Shown here: positions 37,095 through 43,590 of the stretch, piece by piece
Layout: each line of letters starts with the position of its first letter
Numbering within the stretch: the first letter of the stretch is position 1
Assembly (NCBI RefSeq): GCF_025060895.1
Contig: NZ_JANZKV010000054.1
Span: forward strand, 1 to 50,608
DNA length: 50,608 bases
Direction: 5' to 3'
Source: Stieleria sedimenti
Lineage (GTDB): Bacteria > Planctomycetota > Planctomycetia > Pirellulales > Pirellulaceae
Notes under the pieces: model-generated
The model's input: the letters and a program-made list of their open reading frames with translations, nothing else
Told to the model about the DNA's origin: nothing
Database searches by the model: none
Translations under genes and position numbers: made by a program

Positions 37095-37182
37095 GTGGGC
37101 AAGACAATGGGGGCAAAACAATGAACGGCGAGGCACGCCCCCGCACCCCACCATTCTGCTACCCCATCGTTTTGCCCCCATC
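37095..37182. repeat. Imperfect palindrome (family 1, copy C)
   Basis: The left arm GGGCAAGACAATGGGGGCAA (onwards AACAATGAA, to 37124) is mirrored by 37150-37182 (ACCATTCTGCTACCCCATCG then TTTTGCCCCCATC). The right arm runs into the stop codon of the minus-strand cytochrome gene (37181-37183). It lies between two convergent genes (83 bp after the LEPR protein), consistent with a bidirectional terminator. Confidence 0.7.
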
Positions 37183-38965
37183 ACTCCTGCGTCTTCTCCT
37201 GCAAACGCTGCAACCGCATCGCATGTTGACCGGCGAGCTTCGAGTGACGAGCCGCCAAATCGCCACGCCCGCGTGACTGATAGATGGCGGCCAGAAAACG
37301 GTGCGCGTTGACGTGTTGCGGAGCCAGCTCAATGGTCTTGCTCAACGCTTCAATCGCCTGCTCGGTGTTTCCCGAGTTCTGCTCCGAAACACCCAACTGA
37401 AAATAGTCAAACGGCTCGCTCTGCAACTCCGTGACTTCGCGGTAGTATTTCGCCGCTTCGGCAAAGTCGCGGCGTTGGTAGGCGAGATTGGCGAGCAGAC
37501 GCAGCGATTCCAATCGCGGACGCGAGGGCACTCGCTCACGAGCCACCACTTCACTCGCCAGGTCTTGGGCGATCGCCGACTGCCCCTGCGAACGAGCCAA
37601 CATGGCCAGGATGGTGGTCGCATCGGCGTCCGCCTGGCCCGCGTTCTTGACTTCAATCAGGGCTTTGGCGGCTTCGATTCCATAGTCTCGAAAATTCGGA
37701 TTGCCCGGATCTTCTTGGGCGACCTGGAACTTGGCGAGCGCTTCGCAACGTTTGCGAACCATGCCCGGCAACTCAGCGACATCCAAGACCGGGCTCAATC
37801 CCACCGCCGGTTCAACACTCGTCGCTTGACCGCTGTGAATGCCGATGCGGTGGTGATGAAAAGCCGTGTGGGGAACCTCGGTGCCCTGGGCGGGCATGTG
37901 GCATTGGCTGCAGTCGTTCTGTGCGATCTCGACCCGTTTCGCATGCGGCTCACCACAGGACTGATCGTTGTGGCATGACAGACAGATCTTCCGATAATGC
38001 TCGATCGTCGATTCGGCCGGAACGGTTTGGTGCGGATTGTGACAGGTGATACAGGTCAGCGACTCGGTTTGTTGATAGCACTTGCTCATGTGCAACTGCT
38101 CCACGTGCCCGACCACGCGCATCGTGTCATCGCCCAATCGATATTGGTAATCGATCCGAAAGTCGGTCAACGGAAGTCCGGGGCGATAGTCCCATTCGTC
38201 TTTATTGGCCAACATCGCTTTACCCGCTGCCTGTAAATGACATTGCTGGCAGATGGCTTCGGAAAGCTCGCGAGAGAGTTTTGACGGATTGACAATCGTG
38301 TCGTCCGCCCCAGCAAACTTGGGGTTCTCGCGGTATCGGGCGACGTGTTTCTCACCCGGCCCGTGGCAACGCTCGCATCCGATTTTCTCTTCCAAAATCG
38401 AAAACTCATTCGGGTTGCCGTTCTTGCGATCGATGTCGCCGACGTGGCAAAAGAAACACTCCGAACTCAACTTGCGTCCGAATCCGGGATGGAAGGGCAC
38501 ATCGTAGCCAGGCGACATCGACCACTTGCCGGTATCCTGATACCAGGACAACGGAGACTGGCCGAAATGCGATCCGTCATGATAGACGTAGCTTTTTCCA
38601 TGCGTTCCCGAGCCGAGGGTGAAAACGATCGGATGTTCGGTTCGGGCCAATTCCGCGCCGTCCGGACCGCGAAGGATCTCACGATGAATCAGGTCGTCGC
38701 CGCGACGCAACACCTGATAGTCGTTGCCAGACGATTCGTGATGAAAGCTTGCCGAAGACACCTCTTTGTCCGGATCGACACGCTCCATCGACTCGCTGTG
38801 CTTGGTGTCCAAGTAGGAGAGGTGTTGCGCCTCGTGGCACTGCACGCACGTTTTTGTCCCCACGTACTTGACCGTCGGATCGGTGTTGGCCGGAGGTTCG
38901 GCCAACCCACGGGCTGAAAGGCCAATGAATACGATGAACACGCCGGAGATGATTCGGGCAATCAA
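37181..38965 (-). CDS. Heptahaem cytochrome c with C-terminal TPR domain
   Basis: The 594-residue exported protein has a signal peptide (ISGVFIVFIGLSARGLA). Seven CXXCH haem-attachment motifs run in order: CVQCH (residue 40), CFFCH, CERCH, CQQCH, CITCH, CLSCH and CSQCH. Extra His-rich stretches (AFHHHRIGIH) could supply distal ligands. From about residue 420 the chain becomes TPR-like (PFDYFQLGVSEQNSGNTEQA). The layout resembles cytochrome c554-type or 'tetratricopeptide-cytochrome' proteins of planctomycetes. It probably works in periplasmic electron transfer, but donor and acceptor are unknown. The start is ATG 38965. No other redox gene is adjacent. Confidence 0.88.
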   Translation of the reverse strand: MIARIISGVFIVFIGLSARGLAEPPANTDPTVKYVGTKTCVQCHEAQHLSYLDTKHSESMERVDPDKEVSSASFHHESSGNDYQVLRRGDDLIHREILRGPDGAELARTEHPIVFTLGSGTHGKSYVYHDGSHFGQSPLSWYQDTGKWSMSPGYDVPFHPGFGRKLSSECFFCHVGDIDRKNGNPNEFSILEEKIGCERCHGPGEKHVARYRENPKFAGADDTIVNPSKLSRELSEAICQQCHLQAAGKAMLANKDEWDYRPGLPLTDFRIDYQYRLGDDTMRVVGHVEQLHMSKCYQQTESLTCITCHNPHQTVPAESTIEHYRKICLSCHNDQSCGEPHAKRVEIAQNDCSQCHMPAQGTEVPHTAFHHHRIGIHSGQATSVEPAVGLSPVLDVAELPGMVRKRCEALAKFQVAQEDPGNPNFRDYGIEAAKALIEVKNAGQADADATTILAMLARSQGQSAIAQDLASEVVARERVPSRPRLESLRLLANLAYQRRDFAEAAKYYREVTELQSEPFDYFQLGVSEQNSGNTEQAIEALSKTIELAPQHVNAHRFLAAIYQSRGRGDLAARHSKLAGQHAMRLQRLQEKTQE

Positions 38966-39112
38966 GGGTATCGATCCGCGGATGAAAGAAAAGCGACAGA
39001 AAAAGTAAACCGCAAGTCTAGCAGCTGGAAATTCGACATCTCAAGTTTTTTGTTGCCGACTTCGATGAAGTGTTCTGCCGCACCTGCCCGAGGAGACATC
39101 CGGGGACGGGGC

Positions 39113-39790
39113 CTACGGCCCATTGCCGGCATACATTTGCAACACCAGGATTGTGTCCATATATCCGTGCGCAAAGATGGTGACCCAGAGATTCCGCTGA
39201 ACCACGACGTAGGAAATTCCCAATGCCAATCCCATGAAGCTGGCCTGCACCATTCCGGCGAGCCCCCAGTCCGAGTGGACCAGGCCGAACACGATCGAAC
39301 TGGAGACGATGGCCAACCACCGGGCCGCCCTTCCGTCTGCCCCCAACTCGGAAATTCGCGTGATCAAGAATCCCCGATAAATGACCTCTTCAGCGAATGC
39401 CGAGACGATGTACACCGATGCCAAAGCGAGGATCGTCAATGTGAGATTGCCGCGGAGGTAATCGTACTGACTCATGTCTGCCCGCTCCGGAATGCCAAGT
39501 AGGTTTGCCATCAGAATCGCGGCAAACACAAAGGCTGCAATCGCGGCGAAAGACACGGCAATCGATTGCAGGAAGACACGGATAGCGGAACGCCAGCGGT
39601 AAAGACTTCGGTCCAGCCCAAAATGCACCCCACTTTGCCCACGCAATCGCAGTCCCCAGTACACGATGGCCAGCATCAACATATTGGCCGCCCAGACGCT
39701 GCCGATCGTTGCGACCCTTGCCTTGACGAAGCGGGCATTGTCCGTCGCCGCCGGTTTGAGCCCACCATTGTCACTGGTAAAGATGACCAA
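39113..39790 (-). CDS. CPBP family intramembrane metalloprotease, N-terminus fused to sulfatase remnant
   Basis: The body is a multi-helix membrane protein with the CPBP motif AEEVIYRGF (near residue 136), the second-site VFGLVHSDWG and third-site TIFAHGYMDT, the full metal set of the family. The open frame begins with TTG 39790 and residues VIFTSDNGG...ATDNA. These belong to a sulfatase, not to CPBP proteins. The true start may therefore be further in, for example near the codons for MLMLAIVYWGLRL. I cannot choose with certainty, so the coordinates give the longest annotated frame. Function within the family (protease, immunity-like) is unknown. Confidence 0.75.
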   Translation of the reverse strand: MVIFTSDNGGLKPAATDNARFVKARVATIGSVWAANMLMLAIVYWGLRLRGQSGVHFGLDRSLYRWRSAIRVFLQSIAVSFAAIAAFVFAAILMANLLGIPERADMSQYDYLRGNLTLTILALASVYIVSAFAEEVIYRGFLITRISELGADGRAARWLAIVSSSIVFGLVHSDWGLAGMVQASFMGLALGISYVVVQRNLWVTIFAHGYMDTILVLQMYAGNGP

Positions 39791-39852
39791 TGTGTTTTCC
39801 CGCAGGTCGTGTTCTTGCAGCTTCTCGGAAAACGCCGCGCGGTATAATCGAC
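39734..39852 (-). pseudogene. Sulfatase gene fragment
   Basis: Read on the minus strand, 39852-39734 gives YRAAFSEKLQEHDLRENT then LVIFTSDNGGLKPAATDNA. These are the conserved core motif (ENTLVIFTSDNGG) and following TDNA of type I sulfatases. The rest of that gene is missing on both sides: upstream sequence is open but unlike a sulfatase, and downstream it becomes the CPBP gene in the same frame. The intact sulfatase at 39913 has a different version (ENTMVIFMGDNG), so the fragment comes from another paralogue. Confidence 0.65.
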
Positions 39853-39912
39853 TCGTCCGCGTCGTGACCTCCCGCCAGTCGCAAGCCTGCCGCTCGAGAT
39901 AGGATTCTTTCA

Positions 39913-41229
39913 GTGAATGTATTCACTCATGCCTTTTGTTTCGCACTCGCCATCCTCGCCACGTTGCCAGGCACGGGAAAAACCGCGGAGCCTCCCGAAC
40001 CGTCGATTCCTGGCCATCGTCGCGACGCCCCGCCTCCCAACATTTTGCTGCTCTTCGCCGATGATCTCGGTTACGAAGCACTCGGCTGTTACGGCGGTCA
40101 AGATTTCAACACGCCGCATCTCGATCGATTGGCCGAACAGGGAATGCGTTTCAGCCGCGCGTACACCAGTCCCGTTTGCACTCCGTCGCGGATGAGTCTC
40201 TACACGGGCGCCTACGTGTCGCGTCATGGTTATTGTGATGTGCTGCCCGTTCACCTTGGCACGAAGAAGGCTGTCGATTTCCGCCGCCGCTGGACGACGT
40301 ATCCGCAACTGCTGCGAAACGCCGGTTATCTGACGTCCGTGACCGGCAAGTGGCAACTCGCGGCGTTGGAATTTCATCCTGAGCACTGTCGCGATGCCGG
40401 TTTCGACTCATGGTGCGTTTGGCAGATCTGGCGTCAAGGAGCCAAAACGACACGTTATTGGGTGCCGTGTTTCAATCACGACGGGCACGTCCGTGAAGAC
40501 ATCACCGACCGTTTCGGCCCCGACGTGTTGGCCGACTACGTGATCGACCAGATGCGTACGGCGGTCCAGGCCGATCGTCCGTTCTACATTCACCACAACA
40601 TGCTACTGCCGCACTGGCCGATCATCCAGTCGCCCGACGACAAAGCCGGAGCCAAACGCGCATCACTGAGCGGCATGATCGCCTACATGGACAAACTGTG
40701 CGGCCGGATCCTCGACGAGGTCGACCGGTTGGGAGTTGCCGAAAACACGATGGTGATCTTCATGGGTGACAACGGCACGGACTCGAAGACGCCGCGAACG
40801 ACGACTGCCGGCGAAGTCCATGGTGGCAAAACGGATCTCAACGACGCTGGTACCCACGTTCCGTTGATCTGCCGACAAACGGGCAGGATCGAGGCAGGCG
40901 TGGTGGTCGACGACCTGATCGACATGGTCGACTTTTTTCCGACCCTTTGCGAACTCGCCGGAGTTGAAGTTCCCGCCGGTATTCCGTTGGACGGAGCCTC
41001 CTTTGCCGGTCGACTCCATGGTGGACAGCCATCGCCGCGCCCCTGGGTGTCAGGCGGTATTCGCGGCACCATCAGCCTCTTCGACGGCCAATGGCGAGTG
41101 AACGCGGGCTCCAGCGGTATCCTCGACGCCCGCCATCTTCCCCGCGAGACGATGTTGGAAACCGCACCCGATGGCTCCGCCGACGCCATCTCTCGGCTGC
41201 GCGCCGCTGCCGTATCGATCTCGAAGTAA
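39913..41229 (+). CDS. Type I sulfatase (arylsulfatase family)
   Basis: Sulfatases hydrolyse sulfate esters, in marine planctomycetes mainly of algal polysaccharides. The 438-residue chain has a signal peptide (MNVFTHAFCFALAILATLPG) and the metal site LLLFADDLGYEALGCYG. The formylglycine motif CTPSR has its Cys at residue 89 and is followed by MSLYTGAY. Later come VTGKWQLAALEFHP and the second metal block VIFMGDNGTDSK. The start is GTG 39913 after AGGA. Activation needs a formylglycine-generating enzyme or anaerobic maturase, which is not in the window. It is somewhat short at the C-terminus compared with larger sulfatases. It is convergent with the RiPP cluster's kinase-HopA1 gene (28 bp). 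Confidence 0.92.
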   Translation: MNVFTHAFCFALAILATLPGTGKTAEPPEPSIPGHRRDAPPPNILLLFADDLGYEALGCYGGQDFNTPHLDRLAEQGMRFSRAYTSPVCTPSRMSLYTGAYVSRHGYCDVLPVHLGTKKAVDFRRRWTTYPQLLRNAGYLTSVTGKWQLAALEFHPEHCRDAGFDSWCVWQIWRQGAKTTRYWVPCFNHDGHVREDITDRFGPDVLADYVIDQMRTAVQADRPFYIHHNMLLPHWPIIQSPDDKAGAKRASLSGMIAYMDKLCGRILDEVDRLGVAENTMVIFMGDNGTDSKTPRTTTAGEVHGGKTDLNDAGTHVPLICRQTGRIEAGVVVDDLIDMVDFFPTLCELAGVEVPAGIPLDGASFAGRLHGGQPSPRPWVSGGIRGTISLFDGQWRVNAGSSGILDARHLPRETMLETAPDGSADAISRLRAAAVSISK

Positions 41230-41257
41230 ACCGTTGCTGCAGATGATCCGACGTTGG

Positions 41258-43273
41258 TCATCCGTTCGATCCAGGCCGTAGATGTGCCTGTTCCAGCTCG
41301 ATTCCTGCGCACCGAAAATGTGTCTCGATGTGTTCCAACACCTTGGGGGCGTGTAGATCATTCGATGCGTCGGCGTTGATCAACGACTCAGCCAGCAACC
41401 GGCTGACGTTTTGGCCAAAGCTTTGACCGTCGCCGGGGTCTTCCGCGATCCCGATTCCGGGACGGATCGCTTTGGTGAACAATGGGATCCCCGGCGAAAG
41501 ACGAAACGCGGATTGATCGACCAGATCATTGACGCAGCGAATCACGAAATCGACATGAGGCTTTTCAACATACAACACCAGTGCATCGCGTCGCCCGAAC
41601 AACCTGGGGTGATTCAGGCATTTGATTCGGAACGGGACCAAGCTGCGATTGAGACAAAGCGTCAGCGCCGTGATGACATCGAACACCGAGTGTTGATCAC
41701 AATGGAAATAGAACCGAACCTGGTTCCCATGCTCGTGTTGATTCGGCAACGTCTCACTGAAGGCGAAATAATAGTACGGCAGACACGTGCGATCTTCACG
41801 CGTGAGACCGATCACGTCCAACGGCTGCATCTGGCGTTCGTTTAACCCCTGCCAAACCGGCAAGCTCTGCCAGACCGGCCCCCATGCCGGTCCCGACGTT
41901 CCGCGGGTCTGATTGGCCCTCGACAGTCGCTCGACGAACCACGGGTCAGGCATCAAATCGGCCGGGACGCTATACGGTGCTTCGTCGGGGTCGCGACAAT
42001 AGGCGGAAAAGTAGACCACCAGCGTCAGCGCATCGATCAGTTTCTCGCGCGGCGTCGCCGGGGAACCCTGCAAAGGCGAGGCAACAGCCGGATCGACTTG
42101 ATGAACTTTCCCTGAGAACGCGAAGGCACAGTCAGAGATAATTTCGAGACGCTTCGCGATCGCAAGCAATCGATCCTGCAGACAGGGCTGGGCCTCTTCA
42201 CCATGACTCTGTGAGCGAGCCGATGACCTGTCAATCACAGGTCTGGCAAAGGGCTGGCACAGCATGTTGCGACTCTTTTCAATCAACCGCAACGAAAAGA
42301 CCCCGGGGGTGTTTAAATGGAAATCGCGTTCCATGGCGGTCTGAATCAATCGTGACGCACAAAAGCGGTTGACGCGTTCGGCAAATTCGGCGTCATGCGG
42401 GCCGCTGCAGTGCCGGGTATACGAATCAAAAAAAACGTCGGCGGCTTCACTTAGATCGGGCGCGTGATCGGATGCCGACGCGACTGATCTCTCGATGGAG
42501 CACGCGATGTAGGACTGCAGCACGCCGGCGACATCCCAGGCGGGATCCCCCGATGCGGCGAGTTCCCAATCGACGAGGGTGACGCGTGAATCTGAATCAG
42601 GTTCCACCATCACGTTGTCCCACTTCAGATCACCATGAATGATCGAAACGTCGCGCCACAGAGTTTGATTGCGCTGCAACTCCTCAAACAACGGCGTGTC
42701 GTGTCGGATCGTCCGGACGATTGCGGCGTAGGCGGCACCGGCTTGAGACGCATAACCCTCGGGAGCCTGCAGCCGAATCGCAACCGGCAATGTCGTGCGA
42801 AGACGCCTCCGTTGTGCGTCGTTGGCCGGATCGCGTCCACCGTTGTGGAGTTGTGCCAAGGCCTTGCCCATGGTCGATGACCAAGCGATCAATCGTTGAG
42901 CCCGGCTGTTGATCGGTCCAGCCGTGGACAGATCGAACAAGTTTTCCCCGTCGATGGACTCCATGATCAGAACATGGCGTGCGCGATCGACGTCGACCAA
43001 CCGTGGAACGAATTCCCGTAGTGAAGCCCAGCTCTGCTGCCGATGAAACGAATCCAGGATCGAGGCTTCGACGTCCTGGTCGGCGATCAAGGTTGGGTCG
43101 AGCGAACGAATCTGCTTGACGAACAACCCCGATCCATTTTGGTTTCGAACGATGAAATTGCGGTTTCGCCCGACGGTTGGCGAAATCCAACCGCTTGTTT
43201 CGGACCCATCGCAAGGTTCCAGATGCCCACGGCGACGCAGGTATGCCGGAAGGGTGGAGGGCGAAAGCAACAA
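41258..43273 (-). CDS. Kinase-HopA1 fusion, probable RiPP dehydratase (class V lanthipeptide-like)
   Basis: The 671-residue protein joins two domains. Residues ~1-340 are an APH/choline-kinase-like phosphotransferase: Lys53 (LFVKQ), catalytic loop IIHGDLKWDN (211-220, Asp215) and metal-binding VDWELAASGDP (Asp235). Residues ~365-660 match the HopA1 family: VRFYFHCDQ, LVPFRIKCLNHP, ALVLYVEK, GIPLFTKAIRPGIGIAEDP, SFGQNVSRLLAESL. In class V lanthipeptide and thioamitide pathways, separate kinase and HopA1-like proteins phosphorylate Ser/Thr and eliminate the phosphate; here they are one chain. The start is TTG 43273, only 4 bp after the precursor stop and with a GGTGAG ribosome site inside the precursor's last codons, so translation is coupled. 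Dehydratase function is inferred. Confidence 0.85.
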   Translation of the reverse strand: MLLSPSTLPAYLRRRGHLEPCDGSETSGWISPTVGRNRNFIVRNQNGSGLFVKQIRSLDPTLIADQDVEASILDSFHRQQSWASLREFVPRLVDVDRARHVLIMESIDGENLFDLSTAGPINSRAQRLIAWSSTMGKALAQLHNGGRDPANDAQRRRLRTTLPVAIRLQAPEGYASQAGAAYAAIVRTIRHDTPLFEELQRNQTLWRDVSIIHGDLKWDNVMVEPDSDSRVTLVDWELAASGDPAWDVAGVLQSYIACSIERSVASASDHAPDLSEAADVFFDSYTRHCSGPHDAEFAERVNRFCASRLIQTAMERDFHLNTPGVFSLRLIEKSRNMLCQPFARPVIDRSSARSQSHGEEAQPCLQDRLLAIAKRLEIISDCAFAFSGKVHQVDPAVASPLQGSPATPREKLIDALTLVVYFSAYCRDPDEAPYSVPADLMPDPWFVERLSRANQTRGTSGPAWGPVWQSLPVWQGLNERQMQPLDVIGLTREDRTCLPYYYFAFSETLPNQHEHGNQVRFYFHCDQHSVFDVITALTLCLNRSLVPFRIKCLNHPRLFGRRDALVLYVEKPHVDFVIRCVNDLVDQSAFRLSPGIPLFTKAIRPGIGIAEDPGDGQSFGQNVSRLLAESLINADASNDLHAPKVLEHIETHFRCAGIELEQAHLRPGSNG

Positions 43274-43277
43274 CAGC

Positions 43278-43511
43278 TCACCAAACGGTCATCGGGTGCG
43301 GTCCCGGTTGCTGCTGCATGTAAGGGTTCTGACCAGGATATTGGTAGCCCATCGGAGGCCCCTGAGTCTGGCCGGGTGCGCCCCCCGTCCCGTGCTGCTG
43401 CGGTGCCCCGGCAGCGATCGCCGCACATTGGGCAGCCATTGCAGCGTGATGAGCGGCCATCGCGGCATGCTGCGCCGCATGTAATGCCGCCTGGGCTCGT
43501 TCGTCGCTCAT
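43278..43511 (-). CDS. Candidate RiPP precursor peptide (77 aa)
   Basis: The ATG at 43511 has a GAGAGAG ribosome site. Residues 1-36 form an Ala/His/Gln-rich probable helix (ALHAAQHAAMAAHHAAMAAQ then CAAIAAGA), a likely leader. Residues 37-77 are Pro/Gly/Gln-rich, with Tyr56, Tyr58, Tyr64, Thr42, Thr49, Thr75 and C-terminal Val-Trp. The only Cys is Cys29; Ser is absent apart from Ser2. It lies between the S53 protease (79 bp upstream) and the kinase-HopA1 enzyme (4 bp downstream), the usual place for a precursor. The core is inferred. If a Lan-type ring forms it must use Cys29; otherwise dehydrobutyrines or modified Tyr are the products. A structural or adaptor role cannot be excluded. Confidence 0.75.
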   Translation of the reverse strand: MSDERAQAALHAAQHAAMAAHHAAMAAQCAAIAAGAPQQHGTGGAPGQTQGPPMGYQYPGQNPYMQQQPGPHPMTVW

Positions 43512-43590
43512 AAAACACTCTCTCTATTTGGTTGGAAAGAAAATGAAACGGATCAGAAACGGTTTCGATAAACCATGAAGCCCCCGCATT

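Noticed and set aside
39913-41229. Sulfatase as part of the RiPP cluster
   Set aside because: It has a signal peptide and polysaccharide-type sulfatase motifs, faces the cluster from the other strand, and sits beside another sulfatase remnant, so it belongs to the neighbouring region.
41258-43273. Ordinary aminoglycoside phosphotransferase (resistance gene)
   Set aside because: The C-terminal half carries the full HopA1 signature and the gene is coupled to a small peptide gene; a resistance enzyme would be about 260-300 residues without this domain.
43116-43484. Plus-strand 122-codon frame across the precursor and kinase start
   Set aside because: It lies antisense to the precursor, whose ribosome site, coupling and composition are better. 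The plus-strand product has the Arg/Pro-rich look of a shadow frame.
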